NCBI GenBank assembly: GCA_903928685.1
Contig: CAIYRS010000003.1
Coordinates: 1 to 64,000, forward strand
DNA from: an uncultured Methylococcaceae bacterium
GTDB lineage: Bacteria; Pseudomonadota; Gammaproteobacteria; Methylococcales; Methylomonadaceae
Direction of reading: 5' to 3'
DNA: 64,000 nt
Of the stretch, positions 43,022 to 52,549 are shown one piece after another. The translations under genes were made by a program, and so were the position numbers. The notes beneath the pieces are model-generated. The model saw only the letters and a list, made by a program, of their open reading frames with translations, was not told where the DNA came from and did not search any database. Position 1 is the first letter of the stretch. Every line of letters begins with the position of its first letter.

Positions 43022-43555
43022 ATGTTAGAAATGATTTTGCTGGTGGTTTTGTTGGTTTTGGTGGTGTTTGTTTTTATGGTCGTTAAGCAACCGGACGAGT
43101 TTGCTATAAGCCGTTCGCGCACCATCGCCGCCCCAGTTTCAGCGGTTTTCCCGCATGTCAATGAATTGCAAAAATGGCAGGCGTGGTCACCTTGGGCGAC
43201 TATTGATCCAGCGGCGGTGCATAATTTTCAAGGCCCAGAATCTGGCGTTGGTGCGGTGATGGGTTGGTCGGGCAATAATAAAGTCGGCGTAGGCAAAACC
43301 ACCATTGTTGAATATCGCGCCGATGATTATCTGCAATTCAAATTAGAATTCCAAAAGCCCTTTAAAGCCACCAATAAAGCCGAGTTTTCTTTTGAAGCCG
43401 AAGGCGATAGCACCACGGTAACTTGGACGATGACTGGGAAAAATACCTTGGTTGGCAAAGTGATGTCGGTGTTGATGAATTGCGAAAAAATGGTCGGCAA
43501 ACAATTTGCCCAAGGCTTGGCAAATTTGGAAGCTGTTGCCGTTAGCAACGCTTAA
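43022..43555 (+). CDS. Membrane-anchored SRPBCC (START-like) protein
   Basis: One N-terminal membrane helix (about 3-21) is followed by a SRPBCC/polyketide-cyclase-like domain (SRSRTIAAPVSAVFPHVNELQKWQAWSPWA, given here as SRTIAAPVSAVFPHV and WQAWSPWA; then FEAEGDSTTVTWTM). The fold makes a hydrophobic pocket, but the ligand is unknown. The start ATG has a GGAG site; a longer frame from 42866 runs through repeat DNA. It is followed closely by the YidD-like gene. Confidence 0.8.
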   Translation: MLEMILLVVLLVLVVFVFMVVKQPDEFAISRSRTIAAPVSAVFPHVNELQKWQAWSPWATIDPAAVHNFQGPESGVGAVMGWSGNNKVGVGKTTIVEYRADDYLQFKLEFQKPFKATNKAEFSFEAEGDSTTVTWTMTGKNTLVGKVMSVLMNCEKMVGKQFAQGLANLEAVAVSNA

Positions 43556-43570
43556 GTTTTTGCGTTGCTG

Positions 43571-43954
43571 ATGATTAACCATAGCCTTGCCATTGCCATT
43601 TCTGGCTACCAAAAATATCTCTCGCCTTATAAAGGTTTCTGTTGCGCCCATAAAGTGCATCATGGTGGCGTGTCTTGCTCGGAATTTGTCAAACAAGCCT
43701 TACTGCAAGATGGTTTGTGGCAAGCGACGCCGGACATACGCCAGCGTTTTCGGGATTGCAAAACCGCCGCTTTGGCGTTGTCGGCAAACCAGCCGCCGCG
43801 CCAAAACCGCAACCGTCGCCAGCCAGCCGATCGTCATAAAAGCCACGCCGCGGATGTTTGCGATTGCTTAAGCGGCATTGGCGAGCTGCCTTGTGGCAGT
43901 TGCCATTTGCTGGAATTTGAGGCCGCCGAAGCCTGTGCCTGCATCTCGTGGTGA
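43571..43954 (+). CDS. yidD: YidD-family membrane insertion factor with Cys-rich tail
   Basis: Residues 7-70 match the YidD/HlyA-hemolysin-like domain: ISGYQKYLSPYKG, SCSEFVKQALLQDG and RFRDCKTAALAL. YidD aids YidC-dependent membrane insertion. The protein then has a 57-residue extension that is basic and holds six Cys (97, 99, 108, 111, 122, 124) near the end. The usual neighbours rnpA and yidC are absent, so this may be a paralogue with another role. The ATG at 43571 is preferred to the TTG at 43565. Confidence 0.8.
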   Translation: MINHSLAIAISGYQKYLSPYKGFCCAHKVHHGGVSCSEFVKQALLQDGLWQATPDIRQRFRDCKTAALALSANQPPRQNRNRRQPADRHKSHAADVCDCLSGIGELPCGSCHLLEFEAAEACACISW

Positions 43955-43979
43955 TAGATTTGTTATCATAAGCCATTGA

Positions 43980-45401
43980 ATGCTGGCACGTCGCCGCTTC
44001 GCCTACCCAAAAGAGCCTTTTGTGACTACCGCCTTTTCCTCGTTACCGTTAGACCCCGCCTTACTCGACAACATCGCCTCGCTAGGCTACACGCAGCTCA
44101 CCCCCATCCAAGCCGAAGCCTTGCCGCATATTTTGGACGGCAAAGACATCATCGCCCAAGCCAAAACTGGCAGTGGCAAAACCGCCGCCTTTGGTATTGG
44201 CTTGTTGTCGCGTATCGATTTCAGCCGCTTTACCGTGCAAGCCCTAGTGATTTGCCCAACCCGCGAGCTGGCAGACCAAGTCTGCAAAGAACTGCGCTTG
44301 CTGGCGCGGTTTACCCAAAACGTGAAAATCTTGTCGTTATGCGGCGGCGTGCCCAGCCGACCACAAATCGACTCGCTAGGCCACGGCGTGCATATCGTGG
44401 TTGGCACACCAGGCCGCTTGCAAGAACATCTCCGCAAAGGCAATCTAAAACTTAACCGCCTGCAAACCTTAGTATTGGACGAAGCCGACCGCATGTTGGA
44501 CATGGGTTTCTCAGAAGTGATTGCCGATGTGATTTCCCAAACCCCGAAACAGCGGCAAACCTTGCTGTTTTCGGCGACCTATTCCGACCCGATCCGCGAC
44601 ATCAGCAAGCGTTTCCAAAACCAGCCGATCAGCGTCAGCATCGACAATAACCATCACGACAGCGTTATCGAACAGCGATTTTTCCGCGTTGACAAAGCCA
44701 AACGCATCAATGCCTTGGGTTATTTATTGGCCTATCACCGCCCAGAATCCACAGTGGTGTTCTGCAATACCAAACGCGAATGCCAAGATATTAGCGCCGC
44801 CTTAGATAACTGCGGCTTTTCCGTACAAGCTCTGCACGGCGATTTGGAGCAAAAACAGCGCGACCAAGTGCTGGTGCGTTTCGCTAACAAAAGCTGCTCG
44901 ATTTTAGTCGCCACCGATGTTGCTGCCCGTGGCTTGGATATTAAAGACTTGCAGGCGGTTATCAATTACGAATTGCCGTGGGATCCGGAAATTTATGTGC
45001 ACCGCATAGGTCGTACCGGACGTGCAGGCAAACAAGGTTTGGCGTTAAGTTTGTGTCTTGAAACCGAAATGGAGCGAGTTAAAGCGGTTGAAGAGTATTT
45101 AAAAATCACCGCCAAATGGGACGAAGTCGCGCCTTTCCAAATGAATTACCAAGAACGCTTCCAGCCGCCAATGGCGACCTTATGGATAGACGGCGGACGC
45201 AAAAACAAACTCCGCCCCGGCGATATTTTGGGGGCATTAACAGGCGAAGGCGGCATTCCGGGCAGTGAAATCGGCAAAATCACTATTTTTGACGAGCAAG
45301 CATTCGTGGCAATCCAGCAAGAAAGCATCAATGCCGCCTTGGCTTGGTTACAGAAAGGCAAGATTAAAGGCCGCAGTTTTATGGTGCGGAAATCTAAGTA
45401 A
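43980..45401 (+). CDS. dbpA: ATP-dependent RNA helicase DbpA
   Basis: This DEAD-box helicase acts on 23S rRNA hairpin 92 in large-subunit assembly. The Q-motif region, AKTGSGKTAAFG (Walker A), PTRELA, DEAD, SAT, and HRIGRTGRAG motifs are all present. The C-terminal RNA-binding domain (WIDGGRKNKLRPGDILGAL, then KGRSFMVRKSK) is the DbpA type. A GTG at 44022 giving VTTAFSSLP would align with E. coli DbpA, so the first 14 residues from 43980 may not be translated. Confidence 0.93.
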   Translation: MLARRRFAYPKEPFVTTAFSSLPLDPALLDNIASLGYTQLTPIQAEALPHILDGKDIIAQAKTGSGKTAAFGIGLLSRIDFSRFTVQALVICPTRELADQVCKELRLLARFTQNVKILSLCGGVPSRPQIDSLGHGVHIVVGTPGRLQEHLRKGNLKLNRLQTLVLDEADRMLDMGFSEVIADVISQTPKQRQTLLFSATYSDPIRDISKRFQNQPISVSIDNNHHDSVIEQRFFRVDKAKRINALGYLLAYHRPESTVVFCNTKRECQDISAALDNCGFSVQALHGDLEQKQRDQVLVRFANKSCSILVATDVAARGLDIKDLQAVINYELPWDPEIYVHRIGRTGRAGKQGLALSLCLETEMERVKAVEEYLKITAKWDEVAPFQMNYQERFQPPMATLWIDGGRKNKLRPGDILGALTGEGGIPGSEIGKITIFDEQAFVAIQQESINAALAWLQKGKIKGRSFMVRKSK

Positions 45402-45410
45402 TTGGTGTAG

Positions 45411-45576
45411 GTAGGATGGGCTGAACGCAGTGAAGCCCATCAGGGTAGTGGCTTAAATCTGGCGGGTGGGGTACAAGCCTAGACTTGTACTAGCGCAAGC
45501 CGAGCAGAGTACCAACCGGAATTACAACCTCATCAGAATCAAAACGATGGGCATCACTGTGTTCAGCCCATCCTAC
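45411..45576. repeat. REP-like repeat, GTAGGATG family, copy with long interior
   Basis: GTAGGATGGGCTGAACGCAG and TGAAGCCCATC on the left are complemented by GATGGGCATCACTG and TGTTCAGCCCATCCTAC on the right. About 100 bases of extra DNA lie between, including a GTACAAG/CTTGTAC palindrome at about 45471-45490. It fills the gap between dbpA and soxB. Confidence 0.65.
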
Positions 45577-45687
45577 CTTACCGAAATTATTTTTAGTGGG
45601 CGACCAGCTCGTCGTTGCTACCGCCGTTGGTGCTTCATAGTTGATTTCTTTCTTCCCCAAATAACCCCAAAGGCAATCGTAATCTCC

Positions 45688-47337
45688 ATGAACCGCCGAA
45701 AATTCCTGCAATTCCTTGCTGCATTAGGCTGTTCGCCGTGGTTGATGTCGCCTGTTAAACAGCGGGATGCGCGGCAGTTTGGGCAGGTTACTTTGATGCA
45801 CTTTACCGATTGCCACGCGCAGTTGCTGCCTATGTATTACCGCGAACCGTCGCTTATTGTCGGTGCGGGGGCTGCAAAACAATTGCCGCCGTATTTGGCG
45901 GGGCAAGCAATGTTGGATTTTTTCGGTATTGCCAAGGGTTCGGCGGATGCTTATGCGCTGTCATCGGTGAATTTTGCTGAGGCGGCGCGGGTGTTCGGAA
46001 AAATGGGTGGCTTTGCACATTTGGCGACTTTGGTTAAGCAAATACGCGAAGCGCGGGGGCATGAGAATACCTTGTTGCTGGATGGCGGCGATACTTGGCA
46101 GGGTTCGGCGACGGCGTTGTGGACGCAGGGCGCGGATATGGTTGCCGCCTGTAATTTGCTGGGCGTGGAGGTGATGACCGGGCATTGGGAGTTCACTTAT
46201 GGCGATCAGCGGGTTCAGGCCTTATGCCGGGCGTTTAAAGGCGATTTTGTCGCCCAGAATATCCGCTTGACCGAGGAGGCGCAGTTTGCAGCAGGTATTG
46301 ATAGCGATCAGGTGTTTAAGCCGTATGTTATCAAGCGTTGTGGGCAGGCGCGGATTGCGGTGATTGGGCAGGCGTTTCCGTATACGCCAATTGCTAATCC
46401 CCGGCGGTTTGTGCCGGATTGGCGTTTTGGTATTGAGGAGGCGCATCTGCAAGCGTTGGTGGATGGTATCCGGCAGCGTAAAGAGGCAGAGGTGATAGTG
46501 CTGTTGGCGCATAACGGTATGGCGGTGGATTTGCAGTTGGCGGCGCGGGTGACGGGCATTGATGTGATTTTGGGTGGGCATAGCCATGATGCCTTGCCAC
46601 GTCCGGTGGTGGTAAAAAATGCGGCGGGCAGCACGTGGGTGACCAATGCGGGTAGTCACGGTAAGTTTTTGGCGGTGTTGGATTTGGACATCGCTAATGG
46701 GCGTTTGCAAAATCTGCGTTATCAATTACAGCCGATTTTTGCCAATTTGTTGCCACCAGATGCGGCGATGCAGCAGTTGATTACGGGTATTCGTCAGCCG
46801 TATCTTGAAAAGTTGCGCCAACCGTTGGCGGTGACTGAGCAATTGCTGTATCGGCGGGATACGTATCACGGCAGTTTTGATGGCTTGTTGTTGGCGGCGT
46901 TGCTGGCGGTTAATGATGCGGAGATTGCTTTGTCGCCGGGGTTTCGTTGGGGTGGCAGTTTGTTGCCGGGGGATGTTATCCATTATGAGGATGTGTTGAA
47001 TCAGACGGCGATTACTTATCCGAATAGTTATGTGCGGCTGATGTCTGGCAGGGATTTGCAGGCGTTGCTGGAGGATGTCGCCGATAATGTTTTTAACCAA
47101 GACCCGTATTATCAGCAAGGTGGCGATATGGTGCGGGTGGGCGGCATTAGTTACCGTTGTCAGCCGGAGGCGGCAATGGGGCGGCGGATTAGTGAGTTGC
47201 GTTGGCCTGATGGCAGTTTGTTGGCGGCGGATAAGCTTTATAAGGTGGCAGGCTGGGCAGGTGTGGGTGAGCCCTTGGCGGGCTTGCCTATGGATGAGCT
47301 GGTGTGCCGTTATTTGCGGCAGGGGCGTTTGTCTTAA
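45688..47337 (+). CDS. soxB: SoxB-type thiosulfohydrolase (Tat-exported)
   Basis: The 549-aa protein has a Tat-type start (NRRKFLQFLAALG), then a 5'-nucleotidase-like metallophosphatase domain with HFTDCHAQ (38-45), LLDGGDTWQGS (130-140), TGHWEFTYG (164-172) and GGHSHD, and a C-terminal domain with PGFRWG and NSYVRLMSG. GHWEFTYG and the length mark it as SoxB, which releases sulfate from SoxYZ-bound thiosulfate using manganese. No other sox genes are in the window. The start follows the Tat motif; a longer frame from 45466 passes through repeat DNA. Confidence 0.88.
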   Translation: MNRRKFLQFLAALGCSPWLMSPVKQRDARQFGQVTLMHFTDCHAQLLPMYYREPSLIVGAGAAKQLPPYLAGQAMLDFFGIAKGSADAYALSSVNFAEAARVFGKMGGFAHLATLVKQIREARGHENTLLLDGGDTWQGSATALWTQGADMVAACNLLGVEVMTGHWEFTYGDQRVQALCRAFKGDFVAQNIRLTEEAQFAAGIDSDQVFKPYVIKRCGQARIAVIGQAFPYTPIANPRRFVPDWRFGIEEAHLQALVDGIRQRKEAEVIVLLAHNGMAVDLQLAARVTGIDVILGGHSHDALPRPVVVKNAAGSTWVTNAGSHGKFLAVLDLDIANGRLQNLRYQLQPIFANLLPPDAAMQQLITGIRQPYLEKLRQPLAVTEQLLYRRDTYHGSFDGLLLAALLAVNDAEIALSPGFRWGGSLLPGDVIHYEDVLNQTAITYPNSYVRLMSGRDLQALLEDVADNVFNQDPYYQQGGDMVRVGGISYRCQPEAAMGRRISELRWPDGSLLAADKLYKVAGWAGVGEPLAGLPMDELVCRYLRQGRLS

Positions 47338-47346
47338 AACAGGTTC

Positions 47347-48141
47347 TTAGCGGTGTAGGATCAGTTCCAAGACGAATTTGCTGCCAAAATAGGCGAGCAT
47401 TAATAGCAAAAAGCCGCTTAATGTCCAATATAAGGCAATCTGCCCGCGCCAGCCATAACGCCATCTGCCTAGCAATAAGCCAGAAAACAGTAGCCACGCG
47501 GAAATGGATAGCACGGTTTTATGGACTAGGTGTTGGGCGAATAGGTCTTCTATAAAGACAAATCCGCTTACTAAAGAAATACTTAAGAACAATACGCCAG
47601 CGGAAAGCATCTGGAATAACAATGATTCCATGGTTTGCAGGGAAGGCAGGGATTGGGCAAAACGTTTGGGCGGGTGGCTTTTCAGTTGTTGGTCTTGGAA
47701 TGCCAGCAGTAAGGCTTGCAGCGCGGCAATGTTGAGTAAGCTAAAGGCGATGATGGATGCCAGTATGTGGCTGGTCATTGCCCAACCGTGGCTTGATAGT
47801 TGTTGGTTACTATCGGCGAAAAAGCGGTCAAGTACCAGCATGGCGGCGGCTGTTGGGAATATGGCTATCCCCAGCTTGGCAACAGGCTTGCTAATGGCGG
47901 CAATCAATAAGATTAAGGCGACGATGCCTGCAACTAAGGCGGCGGTGCTGAAAAAGCCAAAGTTGAAGCTGTGGTTTTCGTTGATGTTTGTTAAAACATA
48001 CAGGCTTTGCAAAATGGCGGCTAGCCACGCGGCAATCAGTGCGGATTTTGGGGCTGGGGTTTTGGCGATATGGCGGATCAGCAAGTAACTGCCGACGCAA
48101 TAACAACAGATAGCTAAGCTGGCAAAGGCGGTAACAAGCAT
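47347..48141 (-). CDS. CcsA/YpjD-like cytochrome c assembly membrane protein
   Basis: The 264-aa protein has about eight membrane helices. It shows the family order of conserved His residues and segments, such as SSHGWAMTSHILASIIAFSLL, cut here as SSHGWAMTSHILAS, then GFVFIEDLFAQHLVHKT, AWLLFSGLLLGRWRYGWRG. It belongs to the CcmF/CcsA heme-handling family, as the short YpjD type that commonly lies beside ffh in gammaproteobacteria. Function is inferred. Confidence 0.88.
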   Translation of the reverse strand: MLVTAFASLAICCYCVGSYLLIRHIAKTPAPKSALIAAWLAAILQSLYVLTNINENHSFNFGFFSTAALVAGIVALILLIAAISKPVAKLGIAIFPTAAAMLVLDRFFADSNQQLSSHGWAMTSHILASIIAFSLLNIAALQALLLAFQDQQLKSHPPKRFAQSLPSLQTMESLLFQMLSAGVLFLSISLVSGFVFIEDLFAQHLVHKTVLSISAWLLFSGLLLGRWRYGWRGQIALYWTLSGFLLLMLAYFGSKFVLELILHR

Positions 48142-48275
48142 TGCAGTAGGTGGACGTGGCTTAGGGCGGGTGCATACGAGTCTTTAGCTATGGTAAACTA
48201 TCCGGCTAAATAGTCCTAGCCCAATCTGCCCGTGCATATTGGCATTTTTACCTTAAAAATAACAATAATTCAGCT

Positions 48276-49631
48276 ATGTTCGATAATTTAACCGATAGTT
48301 TAAGTGCTACCCTTAAAAATCTTCGTGGTCAGGGCCGTCTGACCGAAGACAATGTCAAGGACACCCTGCGTGAAGTGCGTATGGCTCTGCTTGAGGCCGA
48401 TGTTGCCTTGCCAGTGGTGACGGATTTTATTGAACAGGTTAGGGCGGGGGCGTTAGGGCAAGAAGTCCAAAACAGTCTTACTCCTGGGCAATCACTCATC
48501 AAGCTAGTTCAGGCTGAATTGGTGAAGGTGATGGGGGCCGCCAATGAGGGCTTGAATCTGAAAACCCAGCCGCCAGCCATCATTTTAATGGCGGGTTTAC
48601 AAGGTGCGGGTAAAACCACTACGGTCGCTAAATTAGGTCGTTGGTTGCAGGAAACCCAAAAGAAAAAAGTCGGCGTGGTCAGTGCGGACGTTTACCGTCC
48701 TGCGGCTATCAAGCAATTGCAGACTTTGGCAGAAGATTTATCGCTGACGTTTTTCGATAGTGATATTTCCCAAAAGCCTGTTGATATAGCCAAAAACGCT
48801 ATCGAAGCTGCCAAGCGCAAGTATTTGGATGTGCTGATTGTCGATACCGCAGGCCGATTGCATATCGACGATGAAATGATGGGCGAAATTAAAGCCTTGC
48901 ATGCGGCGATTAATCCAATCGAAACCTTGTTTGTGGTCGATAGCATGACCGGGCAAGATGCCGCCAATACTGCAAAGGCCTTCAATGATGCCTTGCCGTT
49001 GACGGGTGTAATCTTGACGAAAGCAGATGGCGATGCTCGTGGTGGTGCGGCGTTATCTATCCGGCATATTACAGGCAAGCCGATTAAGTTTATTGGTGTC
49101 GGTGAAAAAACCACGGCGTTGGAACCATTTTATCCAGACCGGATTGCCTCGCGCATTTTGGGTATGGGCGACGTTTTGGGTTTGATTGAAGAAATCGAAC
49201 AAAAAGTCGATAAGGAAAAAGCCGAGAAGCTCGCCAGAAAAATCCAAAAAGGTAAAAACTTTGATTTGGAAGACTTCCGCGAACAATTGCAGCAAATGCA
49301 AAGTATGGGTGGCGTGAGTTCTATGTTGGACAAATTGCCGGGTATAGGCAATGTGCCGCAAGAGATGAAAGATAAGGTCAACGATAAAATGATTGCCCGC
49401 CAGATTGCGGTGATTTGCTCCATGACCAAGCAAGAACGTAAGCATCCAGATTTAATTAAAGGCAACCGTAAAAAACGTATTGCCGATGGTTGCGGGCAAG
49501 AATTGCAGGATGTTAACCGTTTGCTAAAGCAATTTATGATGATGCAAAAAATGATGAAGAAGCTGAAAAGCGGCAATATGGCTAACATGATGCGCGGCAT
49601 AAAAAGCAATATGCGCGGCTTGAGAAGATAG
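48276..49631 (+). CDS. ffh: Signal recognition particle protein Ffh
   Basis: Ffh with 4.5S RNA targets membrane proteins to the translocon. N-domain, GTPase and M-domain are complete: GLQGAGKTTT (G1), DVYRPAA, DTAGRLHID (G3), TKADGDARGG (G4), and a Met-rich C-terminal M-domain (QFMMMQKMMKKLKSGNM). Length (451 aa) is normal. It is divergent from ccsA and followed by the rpsP operon. Confidence 0.97.
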   Translation: MFDNLTDSLSATLKNLRGQGRLTEDNVKDTLREVRMALLEADVALPVVTDFIEQVRAGALGQEVQNSLTPGQSLIKLVQAELVKVMGAANEGLNLKTQPPAIILMAGLQGAGKTTTVAKLGRWLQETQKKKVGVVSADVYRPAAIKQLQTLAEDLSLTFFDSDISQKPVDIAKNAIEAAKRKYLDVLIVDTAGRLHIDDEMMGEIKALHAAINPIETLFVVDSMTGQDAANTAKAFNDALPLTGVILTKADGDARGGAALSIRHITGKPIKFIGVGEKTTALEPFYPDRIASRILGMGDVLGLIEEIEQKVDKEKAEKLARKIQKGKNFDLEDFREQLQQMQSMGGVSSMLDKLPGIGNVPQEMKDKVNDKMIARQIAVICSMTKQERKHPDLIKGNRKKRIADGCGQELQDVNRLLKQFMMMQKMMKKLKSGNMANMMRGIKSNMRGLRR

Positions 49632-49692
49632 TTGTTTTATAGCGGCTAAACACTGCATAACAACAGAGTGCATTGATTTAGACAGTTTTTTC

Positions 49693-49720
49693 TTCACTTA
49701 TGAATAATTTCGCGTAGAAT
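49693..49720 (+). promoter_or_regulatory. Possible rpsP operon promoter
   Basis: TAGAAT (49715-49720) lies 42 bases before the rpsP ATG with TTCACT 16 bases upstream. The spacing is acceptable and the -35 match is weak. Confidence 0.4.
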
Positions 49721-49762
49721 AGGCGGATTATTTTTTGACTAAATGTTTTCTGAGGAATTTAG

Positions 49763-50020
49763 ATGGTAACCATTCGTCTTTCCAGAGGTGGTGCAAAAAA
49801 CCGCCCTTTCTACCATGTTGTGGTAACCAATAGCCAAAGCGCCCGTGATGGTCGTTATATTGAACGCATTGGTTTTTTCAATCCGTTGGCGCGTGGTAAT
49901 GAAGAGCGTCTGCGTTTGGATGATGAACGCGTCAATTACTGGCAAGCCAACGGTGCTCAAGCATCTGACCGTGTTGCCAGATTGATTAAAGATGCCCGTA
50001 AAGCTGCGGTAGCGGCGTAA
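49763..50020 (+). CDS. rpsP: 30S ribosomal protein S16
   Basis: The 85-aa protein starts [20 protein letters not shown], the signature of S16, and ends in a basic helix ([13 protein letters not shown]). It binds 16S rRNA in small-subunit assembly. First gene of rpsP-rimM-trmD-rplS. Its stop is one base before the rimM start codon. Confidence 0.97.
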   Translation: MVTIRLSRGGAKNRPFYHVVVTNSQSARDGRYIERIGFFNPLARGNEERLRLDDERVNYWQANGAQASDRVARLIKDARKAAVAA

Positions 50021-50021
50021 T

Positions 50022-50528
50022 TTGTCTGAGCAAAAGCTTATAAATGTCGGAAAAATTTCCGGCGTTTTCGGCATCAAAGGTTGGGTAAAAGTATTTTCCT
50101 TTACCGGAGATCGCGGCAATATCCTTGATTATTCGCCGTGGCAATTAAAAAAAGCAGATTTAAGCAAAACCATTAATGTTGTTGATGGTGCGCTGCAAGG
50201 TAAGCTCGTTGTTGCTGCATTGGAAGGTATAACTGACAGGGATCAGGCAGCCAGTTTAATCGGTTGGGATATTTTTATCAGCCCTGAGCAACGTCCACAG
50301 GCCGCTGATGGTGAGTATTACTGGTCGGATTTGTTGGGTTTACAAGTTGAAACCAAAGAAGGCGTGCCGTTAGGTGTCATCGATAGCTTGCTGGAAACCG
50401 GTGCCAATGATGTTGTTATTGTTAAAGGTGAGCGTGAACGCGCCATACCTTTTATACAAGGACAAAGCATTGTCAGCATCGATTTGCAACAGGGCAAAAT
50501 GATAGTCGATTGGGATCCTGAATTTTAA
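50022..50528 (+). CDS. rimM: Ribosome maturation factor RimM
   Basis: RimM assists late assembly of the 30S head with S19. The 168-aa protein has the RimM N-domain ([18 protein letters not shown]) and PRC-barrel C-domain ([38 protein letters not shown]). It starts with TTG immediately after rpsP, the start that best keeps the conserved N-terminus and the operon spacing. Confidence 0.95.
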   Translation: MSEQKLINVGKISGVFGIKGWVKVFSFTGDRGNILDYSPWQLKKADLSKTINVVDGALQGKLVVAALEGITDRDQAASLIGWDIFISPEQRPQAADGEYYWSDLLGLQVETKEGVPLGVIDSLLETGANDVVIVKGERERAIPFIQGQSIVSIDLQQGKMIVDWDPEF

Positions 50529-50547
50529 TGCCGATAGGAAACTAAGT

Positions 50548-51285
50548 ATGCGTTTCGATGTGGTGACCTTGTTCCCAGAAATGGTAACAGTAGCCGCAAG
50601 CTACGGGGTTACTGGTCGGGCAATTGAACGTAAATTGGTCGATTTGTCGGTATGGAATCCTAGAGATTACACCGAAGATCGCCATAAAACTGTGGATGAC
50701 CGCCCTTATGGTGGTGGTCCAGGCATGGTGATAAAGTATCAGCCTTTGCACGATGCAGTACAGGCCGCGCAGCAGCATGAAGTCGCTAAGCGAAAAATTG
50801 TCTATTTAAGTCCACAAGGCAGACCATTAAGCCAGTCGTTGTTGACAGAAGCCATTGGCCTAGATCAGCTTATTTTAATTGCAGGCCGCTACGAAGGTGT
50901 TGATGAGCGTTTCGTCCAGCTGGATTGTGATGAAGAATGGTCGCTGGGTGATTATGTCATCAGCGGTGGCGAGTTGGCGGCTTTGATTGTCATTGATGCT
51001 ATTACCCGGTTATTACCAGGGGTTTTGGGCGATGAGCAATCGGCACAACAAGATTCGCACATGCAAGGTTTATTGGATTGTCCGCACTTTACCCGTCCAG
51101 AGCAATTGTCAGATTTAGCCGTCCCTGCGGTTTTGCTCGGTGGCAACCATGCGGAAATTGATCGCTGGCGTATGAAACAAGCACTCGGAAGGACTTGGCA
51201 AAGACGTCCGGATTTGTTGGAAAACAAACAATTGAGCGTAGAGCAGGAACGCTTGCTCAAAGAATTTATAATCGAATTGAGTTAA
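50548..51285 (+). CDS. trmD: tRNA (guanine-N1-)-methyltransferase
   Basis: TrmD methylates G37 next to the anticodon, preventing frameshifts. The 245-aa protein has the SPOUT trefoil-knot motifs: [56 protein letters not shown] and a C-terminal [13 protein letters not shown]. Normal length. Confidence 0.97.
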   Translation: MRFDVVTLFPEMVTVAASYGVTGRAIERKLVDLSVWNPRDYTEDRHKTVDDRPYGGGPGMVIKYQPLHDAVQAAQQHEVAKRKIVYLSPQGRPLSQSLLTEAIGLDQLILIAGRYEGVDERFVQLDCDEEWSLGDYVISGGELAALIVIDAITRLLPGVLGDEQSAQQDSHMQGLLDCPHFTRPEQLSDLAVPAVLLGGNHAEIDRWRMKQALGRTWQRRPDLLENKQLSVEQERLLKEFIIELS

Positions 51286-51297
51286 TTAAGGTGTGGT

Positions 51298-51636
51298 ATG
51301 AATATTATTGATGAACTGGAAGCACAACAGTTAAAACAAGTGCCAGCATTTGGCCCAGGCGATACCGTTGTCGTACAAGTAAAAGTAAAAGAAGGCGAGC
51401 GTGAGCGTATCCAGGCGTTTGAAGGTATTGTTATCGCCAAACGTAACCGTGGTTTGAACTCTGCCTTTACCGTACGCAAAATCTCGCACGGCACAGGTGT
51501 TGAGCGTGTGTTCCAAACACATAGCCCGATGATTAATGAAATTCAAGTAAAACGCCGTGGTGATGTGCGTCGCGCTAAATTGTATTACTTGCGTAACCTG
51601 ACTGGTAAAGCAGCGCGTATTAAAGAAAAATTATAA
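51298..51636 (+). CDS. rplS: 50S ribosomal protein L19
   Basis: The 112-aa protein has L19 features: [43 protein letters not shown], and [24 protein letters not shown], here shortened as [18 protein letters not shown]. It lies at the 30S-50S interface. Last gene of the rpsP operon, followed by a strong terminator. Confidence 0.97.
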   Translation: MNIIDELEAQQLKQVPAFGPGDTVVVQVKVKEGERERIQAFEGIVIAKRNRGLNSAFTVRKISHGTGVERVFQTHSPMINEIQVKRRGDVRRAKLYYLRNLTGKAARIKEKL

Positions 51637-51651
51637 GCGTAGCTTTTGCAA

Positions 51652-51689
51652 GCAACAAAAAAGGCAGCCTAGGCTGCCTTTTTTGTTGC
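51652..51689. terminator. Strong bidirectional terminator after rplS
   Basis: A perfect 19-bp inverted repeat: AAAAAAGGCAGCCT joined to its complement, with flanking GCAAC and GTTGC. A-run and T-run on either side give Rho-independent signals for both rplS and the convergent TIGR02647-type gene. Confidence 0.92.
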
Positions 51690-51708
51690 TAACGGTTTAG
51701 CGTTGACG

Positions 51709-51948
51709 TTAAGCCGGATTCAGTAAGTTCAGCAGCAATTGTGCTTGTTCTGCTGCTTCATGTCCCATATTGGTTAGATAGCCGCCATCACTTTGTGTGA
51801 CCAAACCCTTTTGGAACAATCGTTCAGTGGCGGCAACAATCGCCTCTGGTGCGGTGCTTTTATGGACTTTAATGCCTTCTTGTGTAGTGCTGAGGTTATA
51901 GCGTACCAAGATATTTAATTCTTCCACTAATTTTTCTGTGTATGGCAT
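51709..51948 (-). CDS. TIGR02647-family small DNA-binding-like protein
   Basis: The 79-aa protein matches a small gammaproteobacterial family: LVEELNILVRYNLSTTQEGIKVH, ATERLFQKGLVTQSDGGYLTN and GHEAAEQAQLLLNLL, cut to short pieces here. It has a winged-helix-like layout, but its role is unknown. It converges on rplS and shares its terminator. Confidence 0.8.
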   Translation of the reverse strand: MPYTEKLVEELNILVRYNLSTTQEGIKVHKSTAPEAIVAATERLFQKGLVTQSDGGYLTNMGHEAAEQAQLLLNLLNPA

Positions 51949-52068
51949 AGCTTGCTCTCCTTGTTGTTTAAGTGCACCGGAAGCATAGAACTATTTCGCT
52001 TATATCGCTATTTATTATTTACTCAAAACCGTTTAAGCAGGTTCTATGGGAGCAGCAAGCTTGATTGC

Positions 52069-52470
52069 TTATTGTGGATAAGCAACACTTGGTTGGGCTG
52101 TGGGGTTAACGGCTTGGCTATCAATGCTGCTACGCAAATAACCTGTCAAATAATTCATGATAAGTTCTGCTGCTTCCTGTTTTTGGCTGGACACGGCAAT
52201 TTGCACATAAGTGGCATCCGCCAAGCGATGGCAATTGACGATGGCGATGCTTTGCTCGCCAAAGCCACCAATAGTGCCATTGCCACGGTCATCAATTTCC
52301 AAGTTCATTTTGCCCATGATTTCTTTAGTGCGTTTTTGGCACTGGTCGAAACTAAATTCATGTTTCATAAAACTGGAAGTGGTAAGTGCTGGCGGTGCGG
52401 CATAAGCATTAGCGGAACACGCTACTGAAACAATAATGGCCATTAAGGAATGTTTGGCGGTCATTTTCAT
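52069..52470 (-). CDS. Small exported protein of unknown function
   Basis: The 133-aa protein has a signal peptide (residues 1-24, ending AYA) and a compact domain with Cys at QCQKRTKEIM and IVNCHRLADATY, which may form a disulfide. Two short hydrophobic strands alternate with charged turns. The family is not recognised. It lies between the TIGR02647-type gene and hprA on the same strand. Confidence 0.65.
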   Translation of the reverse strand: MKMTAKHSLMAIIVSVACSANAYAAPPALTTSSFMKHEFSFDQCQKRTKEIMGKMNLEIDDRGNGTIGGFGEQSIAIVNCHRLADATYVQIAVSSQKQEAAELIMNYLTGYLRSSIDSQAVNPTAQPSVAYPQ

Positions 52471-52549
52471 AAATACGGATTTTTGTTGGAATTAGTAAGG
52501 GAAGTTGGCGATAGCTAAAAGCGTGTTAAAACTGACAGTAATTTCTGGG

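Noticed and set aside
46222-47118. Minus-strand frames opposite soxB
   Set aside because: They are very rich in Arg, His and Gln as expected for shadows of a GC-rich gene; soxB has clear motifs.
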